From Heloderma charlesbogerti (Eukaryota; Chordata; Lepidosauria; Squamata; Helodermatidae): a stretch of DNA of 64,000 bases. The position numbers and the translations under genes are program-made. This document shows positions 33,536 through 44,518 of the stretch, in pieces. Numbering within the stretch: the stretch's first letter is position 1; the number at the start of each line of letters is the position of its first letter. The notes beneath the pieces are model-generated. The model did no database searches, was not told where the DNA came from, and saw only the letters and a list, made by a program, of their open reading frames with translations. The stretch spans positions 3,348,001-3,412,000 of the forward strand of contig JANEZZ010001570.1 of NCBI GenBank assembly GCA_026122225.1, in the 5' to 3' direction.

Positions 33536-34513
33536 TTAGGCTGTCTTGGCTTGCTCAAGGGAATCCCATAAGAGGTGGTGTACCGCTCTCAACTCCTCTA
33601 AAAAGTCATGGGCCACTGGCACTGAAGAGGGAGCTAGGGTGGACGGGAAAGCCTTGGGGTAGTAACGAAAATTGGTAAAAAATGGAGTTTGGTGGGTGGA
33701 AGCATGGCAGGCATTGTTATAAGCAAATTCTGTGAGAGGCAGCAAGGAAAACCAGTCATCTTGCTGGTAATTGACATAACAGTGCAAATACTGCTCCAGA
33801 GTCACATTGGTGCGCTCGGTCTGACCGTCCGTCTGTGGATGGTGGGCGGAGGAAAGACGGAGCGTCACATGGAGCAACGCAAGTAGCTCCCTCCAGAAAT
33901 GGGCAGTGAATTGGGCCCCCCTATCCGAAATGAGACCCTCGGGCCATCCGTGGAGGCGGAAAACATACACCAAGAACAGCTCTGCCATCTCCCTGGCTGT
34001 GGGCAACCCAGAGCAGGGGATGAAATGGGCCATCTTAGAAAACAAATCCACCACCACCAGAATGGTGGTCTTACCGTGTGAGCGAGGCAAATCAGTGATG
34101 AAGTCAAGGGAGAGCAGTTTCCAAAGTCCTGAGGGGGTAGGCAGGGGGTGAAGCAAGCCTGTGGGCTTGCCTGAGGGGGCCTTCGCCCGCTGGCAGGTTG
34201 AGCAGGAGGTGACATAGGTCTTGACGTCCCGACACACATGAGGCCACCAAAAATCCCGCGTCACTCCATGCAGGGTCTTGGCGACGCCAAAATGCCCAGC
34301 TGTGGGGGAGTCGTGGCACTGATGGAGGACCTTCTCATGGAGGGGTCTAGAAGGCACACAGACCTGGCCAGAATGGTAACGCAGGCCACCTCGCAAAGAG
34401 AAGGGGGTAGAGTGGGGGGGGGCAGAGGCTAGCCCCAATTCCTCCACCTTTGTGCGAACAAAAGCATCCTGAGCCTGTGCAGAGAGAAGGAGCTCCTCCC
34501 AAGAACGAGGCAC
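33536..34513 (-). pseudogene. Integrase core of the gypsy element (open 325-codon frame)
   Basis: The longest intact coding piece. An HHCC zinc module is present (HDSPTAGHFG, then CSTCQRAK). The DDE catalytic triad follows: D in LSLDFITDLP, D in LISDRGAQF, E in GQTERTN with the second motif SSAHHPQTDGQTER. The protein would splice retrotransposon cDNA into chromosomes. All three catalytic residues are preserved although the rest of the element is broken. The frame is offset from RNase H upstream and from the GPY/F module downstream. Confidence 0.92.
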
Positions 34514-35441
34514 TGCAGCTGCCGCCAGGCCTTGGGGGGAAGAATCAGAGAGGGGGGGAGATTTTCCTCACTCCCTGGCTGGAGGTCAGGCTTATGAGAA
34601 AGAGCATCCACTTGTAGGTTGTCAGAGGCCTTCACATGGCAAATCTTAAGATGGAACCAAGAAAAAAAAAGCGACCACCTAATCTGCCTCTGGTTTAAGG
34701 CACAGGCTGTCTGAAGATGTTCAAGGTTGCGATGGCTGGTTCTAACTTCGACTGGGTACTGTGCCCCCTCCAGGAGATGACGCGAGGTCTCCAAAGCGGA
34801 CTTGATGACCAACAGTTCCTTCTCCCAAATGGTATAATTCCTCTCAGACATGTTCAGCTTCCTGGAGTGGTAGGCGCAGGGTTGCAACCCGCCGCCCTCC
34901 CGATCTGGCTGAAAGAGCACCGCCCCCACCACAAAGTCAGAGGCATCAGTTTGCACTACAAAAGGCTTCCTGGGGTTGGGATGTAACAGGATTGGCTCAG
35001 AACTGAAAAGCCTCTTAAGTTCCTCGAAAGCCTGTTGGGCCAATGCCATCAAATGAAAAGGAGATTTCTTGCCCTTAAGGCGGTCCGTAAGAGGAGAAGT
35101 CAGCCGAGCAAAACTGGGCAGGAACTTTCTGTAAAAATTAGCAAAGCCCAGAAACGTTGCAAGTCCTTCTTGGTGGATGGAGCCTGCCAGGAGAGGACAG
35201 CCTGGACCTTTGCAGGATCCATCCTGATACTGTCAGGTGAGATAATGTAGCCAAGAAAGTCCAGAGAGGTTAGATCAAACACACATTTCTCCAGCTTGGC
35301 ATAAAGATGGTTCTTGCGGAGGCGCTGGAGGACGGCGGAGACATGACACTGATGGGCGTGGGGGTCCTCAGAAAATATAAGTAAATCAACGAGATACACA
35401 ATGAGGAAAGTGTCCAAATAGTCCCGGAAGATGGCATTCAT
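34429..35441 (-). pseudogene. RT C-terminal half and RNase H of the gypsy element
   Basis: Frame 35100-35441 has the RT palm and connection: FLIVYLVDLLIFSED, LEKCVFDLTSLDFLGYIIS. The catalytic motif should read YxDD; here the codons at 35385-35396 read YLVD, so the first Asp is Val by a single A-to-T change. After a frameshift near 35060-35150, frame 34429-35052 gives RNase H: QTDASDFVVGAVLFQ (first Asp), ERNYTIWEKELLVI (Glu), and DNLQVDALSHK (last Asp). The RT would be catalytically dead even without the frameshifts. Confidence 0.9.
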
Positions 35442-36484
35442 AAAACGTGAAAATGGGGGGGGCAGGCAAGCCCAAATGTCATCACTAGGTATTCATATGC
35501 TCTGTACCGGGTCCCAAAAGAGGTCTTCCACTCATCCCCCTCCTGGATGCGAATGAGATTGTATGCACCACGCAGGTCCAACTTTGTGAAAATCTTGGCT
35601 CGACCCAGGCACTCCAGCATCTCAGGTATGAGGAGGAGGGGGTACTTATCAGGGATGGAGACCGAATTTAAATTTCTGAAATCGTGCACCGGGTGGAGTT
35701 CTCCAGATCTCTTGGCCACAAAGAAGGTAGGAGTGCAGGTGGGGGAGGAAGAAGGGCGAATGAAGCCACGTTTGAGATTCTTGTCCAAAAACTCCTGCAG
35801 AGCTCGAAGTTTCAGCTCCGACATCAAATACAGTCGGCCAGCGGGGATGGTCGCCCCCGGAATGAGGTTAATGGCACAGTCAAAAGGGCAGTGGGGGGGA
35901 AGCCGGTCAGCCTCCTTCTTGTCAAACACATCCCGAAAAGCCGCATACTTCTCTGGGAGGATGACGGTAGCTGAAGGACTGCCAGAAGCAGACAAGGAGG
36001 GGGAGAAAAGGGTTAAGGCCTGGGCTGGGACTGGCGCCTCCTCTGGGAGGCAATGCTCCCGGCAGTAGGGAGACGCAAACTCCACTTGCTGAAGTCCCCA
36101 AGAAATCTGAGGGTTGTGCTTAGAGAGCCAGGAAACACCCAGCACGATTGGGTATTGGGGAACCTTGGCCAAGTGAAACTGAACCTGCTCAACGTGGGAC
36201 TGGGTGCGCAGAGTGAGGGGAACTGTAATACGGGTCATCGCGCCCGAAGAGAGAGGATGCCCATCAATGGTCTCCACTGCCAAGGGGGCAGGAAGGGGCA
36301 GGGTAGGAATGTTGTGGAAAAGGGTGACGGTCTCATCCATGAAACTGGTCATAGCCCCTGAATCCACTAAAGCTAGGGCCTCCACCCCACCCCACTGGGA
36401 GGAGCGGAGGTGAACATGCAACAGCAGATGGGAGGGTGGGGGGGTGGGGGAAGCACCCACCGGGTGGGGAACTGACCCCCACAC
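35438..36484 (-). pseudogene. Protease and RT N-terminal half of the gypsy element
   Basis: A 348-codon open frame. The aspartic protease motif ALVDSGAMTSF lies near residues 38-48. RT blocks follow: GFIRPSSSPTCTPTFFVAK, HPVHDFRNLNSVSIPDKYPL and FTKLDLRGAYNLIRI (with the first catalytic Asp), then the start of the F-G-L block. The frame is lost at an eight-base G run at 35455-35462, which in minus-strand sense is a C run, a typical slippage site. The downstream frame picks up as FMNAIFRDYLD. Confidence 0.9.
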
Positions 36485-36518
36485 TGGAGGCCCCCAACAA
36501 GCTTGGGGGACAGTCTAG

Positions 36519-37459
36519 TCAGGCCTGGGGACGAGGAGGAGGGGGAAGGAGAGGAGGAGGAGGCAGCGGAGCTGTGGATATAACTGGGCAGGTTTTGGCG
36601 AAATACCCCAGCTTTCCACATCGAAAACATCGGCGCTCAGCTCGCCGGCGCTCAAGCTCATCTGGTGGCAGTGGGGCTCGGGTAGCTCCCAGCTGCATTG
36701 GGGTCTCCTCCACCCCCACCGCAGGGGTGGGGGGTGGGGGAGGGGGCAGGAAATGTGGGGGAATGGGAGGAGGGAAATCCCGGCCCCCGGTGCCCCGCCG
36801 GGTCTGCCAGCGCCCCTCCAGCTGACTATCTATCTGAAGGCAGGTCTGGATGAGGTCCTCCAAAGTAGGCGGGCTGGACGTGCGCGCCAACTCATCCAAG
36901 ATCTCGTCGTTCAAACCATCCAAAAACTGAGCCACCAGCGCGGCATCATTCCACTGTAAATCCTGCATCAGCAAGGGAAAAGTTGTAGCGTAGCTGGAAA
37001 CTGAGTCCTTGCCCTGCCTGAGGTGACGAATCTCCCGAGAAGCCGTCTGCACGCACAGGGGGTCACCAAAAAAGCGGGCCATCGCTGTCATGAAACCTTG
37101 TTAGTCCCCGAGCAGGGGGTCATTAGCGAGAAGGAGACCCGAAGCCCATCTAGCTGCCATGCTTGAAAGTAGGTTAATGATGAAACCCACACAAACCTGT
37201 TCCATCTGGAAATCCTCAGGTCAAAGGCGCATGTACAGTTCCAATTGGGCCCTGAAAATCTGAAAAAGTCCTTTCTCACCAGAAAACTTCTCTGGCAAAG
37301 CCACCGGGCACTTGCGGCGGGGGAGAATCGGAGGTGGAGGAGGTTGAATCATAGCTTGTAGATTCTGCACGGCAGCCATCAGTTGAGCCATTTCATCAGA
37401 TGGAGCATCTGGTTCTCTTGCGCCAGAGCTTGCACTGCCGGGTCCCCAGCACCCTCCAT
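36519..37459 (-). pseudogene. Gag of the gypsy element, with stops and a mutated zinc knuckle
   Basis: A likely start ATG lies at 37459-37457, followed by an acidic/Gln-rich N-terminus with a frameshift near 37380. The capsid-like part then reads QLELYMRL, a TGA stop (37221-37223), PEDFQMEQVCVGFIINLL, a TAA stop (37101-37103), and the open frame from 37091: ARFFGDPLCVQTASREIRHL, then LVAQFLDGLNDEILDELA. The nucleocapsid knuckle is CFRCGKLGYFAKTC: the His of CX2CX4HX4C is Tyr. The TGA lies where a CGA would fit, consistent with CpG decay. Related domesticated gags in mammals are RTL/PEG10 proteins. Confidence 0.88.
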
Positions 37460-37515
37460 ACGGCAATAGAAGAAGAGAGAGAGAGAGAGAAAAAAAAGAC
37501 AAATGGGGACCAAGT

Positions 37516-38044
37516 TGTCAAGGGCTCCTTGGTGGCCCCTTTCAGTCTAATCCAGTAGCCAAGTGCAGACACAGACAAAGGGATTCTTTTCAAAGCTTTA
37601 TTCCTCTTTTACAATTTAACAACTCTACTGTTAGCAACTAGCTATGAGGAGCAGAGTACCTATGCCCTAAGTGGGAACAGTTGGTCCCCGTTTGAAGGAG
37701 AATCACTGGCAGACCCTGAACTTATGGGCTAGGGAGAGTCCCTCCCCTTTTCCCTTGGATCCTCTGGGCGCAACCGTTGTTTGCGTGCCAACCGGGCACT
37801 ACATCTCCTTTCTGCGCCCTCCATTTGGCACCGCTCCCTGCGTCGGCGTCGCACGTCCACCAAGTCTTCTTCCCACGCTCTCTCACTCCCGGGACTGCTA
37901 CCTATGCCAGGAATGCCGGTGGGAGGAATCTCTGCCAGCTGTTGGCCCTGGGAAGGATGAGTGCGCTCCTCTCCCAGAAGTGGCTGCTCTACCTCAGAAT
38001 CAGAACTACTCTGGGATTCTATGGGCTCAGTGCCCACCCTGACA
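37516..38044 (-). repeat. 5' LTR of the gypsy element
   Basis: 529 bp from TGTCAAGGGCTCCTTGGTGG to CACCCTGACA. It is the promoter LTR, since the element reads leftward. It retains the two short segments missing from the other LTR. In sense orientation gag begins about 60 bp downstream of the LTR. Confidence 0.92.
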
Positions 38045-38200
38045 CCGACCAAGGGCAAGATGGATGGATGATATTCTGGAGGTGATAGACTCGACCTTGG
38101 GGGAGCTGGGGGTGGCGACGGTTGACAGGAAGCTCTGGTGTGGGTTGGTCCATGAAGTCACGAAGAGTCAGAAGCGACTGAACAAATAAACAACAACATG
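38045..38200 (+). mobile_element. BovB LINE 3' end, after the gypsy insertion
   Basis: The frame resumes RWMDDILEVIDSTLGELGV, then RKLWCGLVHEVTKSQ and a stop, followed by GACTGAACAAATAAACAACA. GLVHEVTKS is the conserved BovB C-terminus (VHGVTKSRT in the copy at 51320). With 31945-32510 this makes one 5'-truncated BovB copy, older than the gypsy insertion. Confidence 0.9.
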
Positions 38201-39329
38201 TAGATACATGCATATTTACCAATGCTGTAAGCAGCCAGGTCCCCTTTTTAAAAAATATGTAGAGGGAAGAAAAATGACAGACTTAAGTTTTCAAAGGCAA
38301 AAAATTAGCAGCTTGTAAAAAGTGACCTGCTGTTCAGAACCTCCTCATATCAAGGAGGCAGAGAAAACTGAAGGAGTAACACTTTGGCCAAGAATACAGC
38401 AGGAATTGCTATCACAAATCTGTTCCTCAGAATGGTCCTTCCTCTTTATGCATTTTCTCAAGAGGGAAATATATATCTATCTATCTTTCTTATATCATTC
38501 ACTTCTGTTGGTCTTGTTATTCTCCTGTCCAATCGATATTGAAGATAAAAGCATTTAAAGACAAACCAACATACTTCTAAATTATAAATCTCCAGATAAA
38601 AACAGAATTACTCTAGTGTACTAAAATCAACATTTTAAAACATGACATGAGCGTCTTTGTGTGGCAATGAGCATATTGCTGGGAGTCAGAACTTCTGTAT
38701 GGCTTGGTTGTATTGTTTGATCTCCTTTGATTGGAATAGAAACTTGGGTGCAGGGTGTTGCTTGTCTGTCTGTTCACTGGTAAATCCTTGGGTCAGAATG
38801 AGCAAATTAAAATTTCACCTAAATTCTAAACTATTGAAGTAACTCCCACTGAGCTCATTGGGGCTTATTTTCTGCAAATACATGTAGGATTCCAACCTTA
38901 GACTGCTGTAATGTAATATAAGCTACTTGCATTACCTCAAGTTTCCGTTATAAAGCTTTTTTGCCTATGGTAGTTTAGGTGGTTCAGTCAAGCTGCATTT
39001 ATCCTTAGCTGTAGAGAGAAACGTTAATGAATTTGATTTTCATGAAATTTACCTCTCAGGTGTTGCTTCTTTGCAAGCAAGTCTGAGAACAGTAGTTCAG
39101 CCAGGTGCTCGAGAATCACTCTGAGAAAACAGACTTAACATTGTTCTTCGGTCTCCTAGTCAATGCTTCTCACATAACCAAAACAAAAGGATTTCAATCT
39201 CATCTCCATTATTAAGGAAATATCTGAGATTCTACTTATGCGTAATTACACTGCAACCTTTTCTGCTTCCTTCCATGCTCTATATTATGTTCATTTAGAT
39301 ATATTGCTAGTTTTGTTTTGGAAAGCTGT
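38201..39329. other. Stretch without a recognisable gene
   Basis: AT-rich. A small ACTCCCACTGAGCTCATTGG repeat word (about 38840-38890) is the only recognisable piece. Short frames are unsupported. Confidence 0.35.
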
Positions 39330-39687
39330 CAATGCCAGCTTCAGGTTTTCGAAGGCCCTTGGGTAAGGGCCCTCCAAATGCCCCCGCCCCTCAGTGAACC
39401 TATCTTCTCACCACCATTGTCATCAGCTGCTCTTCTCCTCATCCTCTTTCCCATCATTGCTTCCACTTGCTTGCTTGACAGACACAGTGAGTAAGCAGGC
39501 GATGGCATCTACTGCTCCTCCTTCTCACCACCACCACTATCTGGCCCAGAGGGAGACGCAGATGAACAAGCAGGTTGACGGGAGAGGAAGAGGAGAAGCA
39601 AATCCAGAGAGCTCTTGTCAGTGGGGTCCTCCTGGGGTGGGTCCCTCAGCAGGTGCCTGACCAAGCCTACCCTTGATGCCTGCCCTG
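39330..39687. mobile_element. hAT-type MITE (CAGTGCCGGC family) with perfect duplication
   Basis: It begins CAATGCCAGCTTCAGGTTTT and ends GATGCCTGCCCTG. The flanks AAAGCTGT at 39322-39329 and 39688-39695 are identical, an 8-bp hAT duplication. A relative in the opposite orientation lies at 44827-45102. The interior is CACCA/CCTC-rich. Confidence 0.85.
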
Positions 39688-39695
39688 AAAGCTGT

Positions 39696-40389
39696 GGACA
39701 ACTCTGCCTTCGAATAACATTTGTTACCATGAATGTGTAGTTGTTGTTAGCATGGAAAAGCAACTGCGTTTGAGGGAAAGACTTATTTTATTACATTTCT
39801 AGTTTGCAAGACTGCGGTATCAGCCCACACATTGGATGTATAGCTTGTAGTTGTACCAGTGTCACTATGCTGCAGTCCCTTCTGGCTTATTTTTGTTCCT
39901 GAAAGTACTCAGGGAGTATTGCTTTTTATCACTAGGCAGTGCCCTTCCCTCCTCCAGGGATATAGCATTAATAGCTTGTCAATGTGAAAATAGGTAGAAG
40001 TAATAATAGGGAATCTCTGCTAGCTTGATTTAGAAGTAGGGTTATCAAATTTAGCCATTTTCCAATGCCCATGTTATCTCTCTCTCTTATTCAGGATAAA
40101 TTATATCCCGTATTTTCACACACAGACATAGCACTCAGGGTGGCTAACAACATTTAAAGAAATACAACAGAACAGTCATTAACAATTCACCCCCCCACCA
40201 CCACTCCTGCCAAAAGAAGGTATGGAATAGCAGATAATTTAAAGATCAGAATCAGCTTAAAATACCACAGGTAATTTAAAAAAAAACTGACTAAACAGAA
40301 TTGTCTTCACCATGTGGAAAAGCTAAAAAAGAGAGCTTTGTTTTGATATAGCTGTTGATCACTGTATCTACTTTCAGTTTTGTCACAGA
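39696..40389. other. Stretch without a gene; worn LINE tail near 40110-40300
   Basis: CATAGCACTCAGGGTGGCTA followed by A-rich ACATTTAAAGAAATACAACA looks like a minus-strand L2-type 3' end. Nothing else was recognised. Confidence 0.35.
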
Positions 40390-40690
40390 ATTGAAATCCG
40401 AGGTGTACACAGAACTTTTCCTTTCCTGTTTTCCGCTACATAACCTCTAGGTGGTGCTATGCTATAGTGGAATATTGCAATTACCCAAGTAGAAAATTAC
40501 TTTTTCTTTCACTTTCAGAAATAATACCCCATTTTCCTAATGTAAAAAAAAAAACCCTAGGAAAGTTCTCTCAAAAAACAGAAGTGAAACTGGAGAATCA
40601 CAACGCCATCTAAAGAACCCATAAACAACCGTGAGTAAGGAATCATGAGTACACAATAAATGCCTTGTGTAGACAAGCTCATGGGGGGTG
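40390..40690. mobile_element. TIR element of the CATGAGGCTTTTA family, worn copy
   Basis: TAACCTCTAGGTGGTGCTAT, TATAGTGGAATATTGCA and GAATCATGAGTACACAATAA align with copies at 41196 and 4665. The left terminus is missing. The CTCF-like word CCTCTAGGTGGTGC (40444-40457) has two mismatches. An L2-like minus-strand fragment adjoins at about 40691-40900. Confidence 0.55.
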
Positions 40691-40900
40691 GGGGAACAAT
40701 CTCCCACAGGAGAGAATTCCACAACTGAGGAAAAGACCCTCTTACCCATCCTGACCAGTCTAGCATCCACCCAGGTTGGAGCACGGAGAAAGACATCTCC
40801 ATCAGGTTGATATGGGAGGAGGCAGTCCTTTAGGTACCCTGGACCAAAGCCATTTAAAGCTTTATATCCAACAGATAGGGCCTACAAAAAAATGTTGCAG
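40691..40900 (-). mobile_element. L2-like LINE fragment
   Basis: The minus strand shares the C-terminal and 3'UTR wording of the L2 at 55411-57170, for example the complement of GGGAGGAGGCAGTCCTTTAG and of CTGGACCAAAGCCATTTAAA (compare 55865-55915). No frame is intact. Confidence 0.5.
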
Positions 40901-40914
40901 TGTAGTGTTTCAGT

Positions 40915-41150
40915 TCAGGATTCCAACTAGCCAATATTGTCCCCACCATTCCATACCCCCTCTTCTAGATTTTCTGTTTCCCCTCAAGAATCAGCCAGCA
41001 CTCCATGGCTACTGAACAGCCTTATTCCTCATTCAGTTGATATGGGCAGTTGTTGACAATGCCCCCCCACTTACAGATTTTTTAATAAATATTTTTGGTA
41101 TTTCTGCAAAATGTTTGGTTTTCTCAAGCCTACTGATACCTCATTCCCCC
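40915..41150 (+). repeat. Unclassified interspersed repeat
   Basis: It shares CCATTCCATACCCCCTCTTC, AATCAGCCAGCACTCCATGG and TTCTCAAGCCTACTGATACC with 47335-47645 and, inverted, with 15745-15887. There are no termini and no coding frame. The family is unknown to me. Confidence 0.45.
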
Positions 41151-41195
41151 TCCACCATCACTCAGATGGTGGCCCAGGAGCAAGGAGACCAGAGA

Positions 41196-41592
41196 CACAT
41201 AGAGCTTCTCTACACCAGGCTTTTATCCCGCTCTTTTACTGGGGGTTTTGCTTCCAGATTCTTTGTGGGATTAAGATTGGCTCCTTTACACATGCTTGGG
41301 GGGGGATTTCCTTTCTCTGCAAGTTCTATATGTTTCATTATACAGCCACTAGATGGCGCTGGGGTATAGTGGAATTGCAGAAATTCACCAGCTGTTGGAG
41401 TGCTTCAAAGCACGATTAAAATTAAATATTACATTTTCCCCATTAAGAAAAAAGCTACGATAATGGTCAGAAAGCACAGGAGAGGCCCTGGAGGTTGACA
41501 ACATTGTGTGAAGGACTCACAAAATTCCATGAGCGACCAATCATGAGCACACAATAAAAGCCTAGAGGAAGTCCATAGTGTAGAGAAGTCCA
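41196..41592. mobile_element. TIR element of the CATGAGGCTTTTA family with a perfect CTCF-like motif
   Basis: The left end is GAGCTTCTCTACACCAGGC. The right end reads ATAAAAGCCTAGAGGAAG and then TGTAGAGAAG, so the right terminus carries a small insertion or duplication. The interior matches 4665 and 49381. At 41346-41359 CCACTAGATGGCGC fits the CTCF core consensus at all 14 positions. Confidence 0.65.
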
Positions 41593-42879
41593 TAGCATCA
41601 GGCATTCCTGATGTCATAGTCATTTCCCAGAATCCCTAGTGTCTTGGATCACCTCAACATTCAAAGTGCCAGGGAGAGAGTTGCACTGGCTCAGATAACA
41701 ATGTGAGCTGGAGAGAAATTTGCCAGGAAATCAGTGCTCACTCTGTAATCCCTGTACACATTATGTAGGAGACTCTACAGGACCTCTATTGTCATAGATA
41801 CCCCAATATTTTGGCTTTAAAAAACAATGCATAATATCAGATTAATTAACCATGAAGAAGTTGAACTTCTTCCTTCCATTTAGATGTACAAAAATAACAT
41901 AAAGTCAAAATACCTTTCTCAGTCTGAGCGCTTACTATTTTTGCCCACATATACAGTACTTATTAGATGTGACTGAAAAACGTGAAAAATCTTAACTCTT
42001 TACCTCCAGAGCTTAACAAGATAAAAAGTTCATTGTTTCAGATTTATTAGGCAACCTACTTTCTGAAAAGAATCACAGACCTATAACCAACTACAAATGG
42101 GGATAGGATTAAGGCAGTTCAGCTCTCTTCAGAAACTCAATGTTATTACTCAGCCTAATCAAATTGATTGCCAATCCAATGGCATTTTCAACACAAATCT
42201 ATAGTAAGCTAGAGATGGTATTACTTTGTAAAACAAATTAGATTTCTCAAATGAATAAAAATAAAATTCACACATAGGGGTAGGAACCAGAATCTCCTGA
42301 GATCTAATCTTACCTTTTCCAAATACTGGGTACAATCCAGCCACATTTAAAGACCTTCAAAACCCATTGATTCAGTGGTAGAGCTAAGCAGCACATGCTC
42401 TGATCTCTCCCATTGAATTTGGGACTTGAAAGTGCTTAGGTTTGATTGGATCCCGCCTGCTGTACACACAACTCACCTATTTGTGACATTTGCCATAAAT
42501 TTCAATGCAGGAGGGAGATGCTTGTAGAATTCATTCTTTAAAGAAAAAGGAAAAGAGCTAGAAGAATTTACATTTAGGACAGTGAAAGTGCATTCAGAGA
42601 AGCTCTATCATTCTTCAAATGTCTCCCCCCTCTTCAAAAAGCCTTTTCTAAACTGGGCTTCTCACAGATATCTTTGTTCTGCCCTTATCACTGTTTAAGT
42701 GTAGCTGAAAAATATTTGTATTCTCTAGGTGTTTCTTGAAGATGTATTCTTGGTTTCTTCAGTTAATATTTCCAAATATCACTAATTTTCCATTTAAAAA
42801 TATTTTAAATACTATCTCACATAATACTTTGAGTGCAGGTTTACAGTTAAAAAGTACAAGTGGGGACCTATGAAGAACA
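41593..42879. other. Stretch without a recognisable gene
   Basis: AT-rich. A TTGAAAGTGCTTAGGTTTGA repeat word (about 42425-42445) hints at a worn MITE. No gene motif is present. Confidence 0.35.
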
Positions 42880-43740
42880 GACATCCAAAGGTCTCCTGCT
42901 CCACAAAAGACCCCACCGTTTCTCTCTTGCTGCCCCATATTTATGGAACTACAAGAAGCCCAGTAGCTCTCTTACTTCCTTCATATGCTTCCTCAGGACC
43001 CATCTTTTCTGTGGTCCCTTTTAGTCAACTGCCTAGTTCCCATGTGAGGAAGCAGATCAGCCTGTAACAAAAACTAAGCACATGTAACTGAAACAATGAC
43101 ATCTTTAGTTAGTGACTTGTCTTATGTTATTGGATAGCTTAGATTACTGGATGTGGTTTACATGGAGCTGGCCTTAAAGAGTGTTTGGAAGCCGGTACAA
43201 AATGCAACAGCCAGGATGCTGTTAGGCGTCCACTTTTCAGATCATTTTACACAATCCTGTTTCATCTGCACTGGCTCCCTGTTCATTTCTAGGCCCAGTT
43301 CATGGTGCTCATTATTGCCAAACAGTTCACAAATGGCTTGGGAAAAGGGTGTCTAAAGGACTGGATTCTCCTGCATGAACCTGCCTGTCTTTTATAGACA
43401 GAATCAGAGGCCCATCACCTCTGTTTTCTGTCACCAAGGGTAACATGGTTGGTGGTAACATGAGATAGGGCCTTCTCAGGAACAGCACACTGGTTACAGA
43501 AGTCTCTCTCAAGGCAGGTTTGACCAGCACTTTCATTGTCAGTTTTTAGGTGTGCAGTCAAGATGCTTTAATTTCCCAAAACTTTTCAGGTTTTAACTGT
43601 GTGGCAAGTTTTCTGGCAGTTTATTTTGTTAGGTTTTATGATGGTTTTATTGTTTTCATGGTACTAGGGTTGTGGTTTTATCATTGTGATCCGGGTGTGG
43701 GGGCTGAAAGGTGATATATAACTGTAGAGCTATATAACGA
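42880..43740 (+). mobile_element. L2-like LINE 3' fragment(s)
   Basis: About 43165-43330 reads VWKPVQNATARMLLGVHFSD and, in a shifted frame, LHWLPVHF: the L2 motif QNAAARLLT...LHWLPV. A C-terminal-like piece (SCCPIFMELQEA, another frame) lies near 42910-43030. The plus-strand 3'UTR texture continues to 43740. Heavily frameshifted and inactive. Confidence 0.6.
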
Positions 43741-43754
43741 ATGCGTGTGTGAGT

Positions 43755-43805
43755 GGATGGATAGACAGACAGACAGACAGACAGACAGATAGATGATAGA
43801 TAGAT
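43755..43805. repeat. (GACA)n-(GATA)n microsatellite
   Basis: GGATAGACAGACAGACAGAC onward: about six GACA units followed by GATA-type units. Confidence 0.95.
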
Positions 43806-44419
43806 TCTTTCCCTATTTACCTCTGCCTCCACTTCTCTCCCCTTCCTAGGTTGTTTCCCCTGTGTCAAATTTTAGATTGTAAACTCCTCATGGCAGGGGC
43901 CTGACCTCTTGTACTCTCTGAAGCACTATGCATGCTAATGGTATGAATCCTGCATGCATGGTAGAAACTGGCCTCATAGGAAGCACGTCATCCAAGGCAA
44001 ATTCCATGCACACGCATGCACACACACCCATTCCCATGATCCTTTCAGCTATGAAGGAGGATTCCCCTTTGCAGCTTAACCAAACCTTGGGAGAGGGGAT
44101 TTTACCCAGAGGACGTTCATTCTTTGAGCCCATTGTTGTCCTTCTAGGTTACATTCACCAGCGAAAGAAGAATCCCCTTCTTTTGACAGCAAAAGGGATC
44201 TGTTTGCAATCCTGTGAGCAATGTGGGAGTGACTTGCTTCTCTTCAGATGAACTCCCAGCCAGTTTAGGAGTCATTCATGTGCACTGTTTATCTTCCGCC
44301 GGGCTTCTCTGACAGCATGAGAGCAGAGCATACATATAGCCTTTGACCCCTGCAGGTTTTTGTCTTGGTGGAAGGTGAAGCTTCTTTCAGCTCTTAAATT
44401 TAGAAATGATATAGATGAT

Positions 44420-44420
44420 A

Positions 44421-44472
<52 letters not shown>

Positions 44473-44518
44473 GCAGGCAGGCAGGCAGGCAGGCAGACAG
44501 ACAGACAGACAGACAGAT
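44420..44518. repeat. Compound (GATA)n-(GGCA)n-(GACA)n microsatellite
   Basis: About 12 GATA units, then about six GGCA units, then about six GACA units, then GATAG. GATA and GACA together are the constituents of the Bkm satellite known from snake sex chromosomes. Confidence 0.95.

Larger units (their letters stand above)
32511..38044 (-). mobile_element. Ty3/gypsy LTR retrotransposon with chromodomain, inactive
   Basis: A 5.5-kb element with two LTRs and, in minus-strand order, gag, protease, RT, RNase H, integrase, and a GPY/F module with chromodomain. The order integrase after RT defines Ty3/gypsy, and the chromodomain marks a chromovirus. The flanks CCGGC (32506-32510) and CCGAC (38045-38049) fit a 5-bp duplication with one change. 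By hand alignment the LTRs differ at about 25 of about 500 aligned positions plus two indels, roughly 5%, so the insertion is not recent. A purine-rich tract (GGGAGTGGGGATGA, sense strand) abuts the 3' LTR. TTGGTCCCCATTTG after the 5' LTR is a candidate primer site, with an unidentified tRNA. Confidence 0.95.

Noticed and set aside
35547..36068. 173-codon plus-strand frame
   Set aside because: It is the antisense shadow of the gypsy protease-RT frame.
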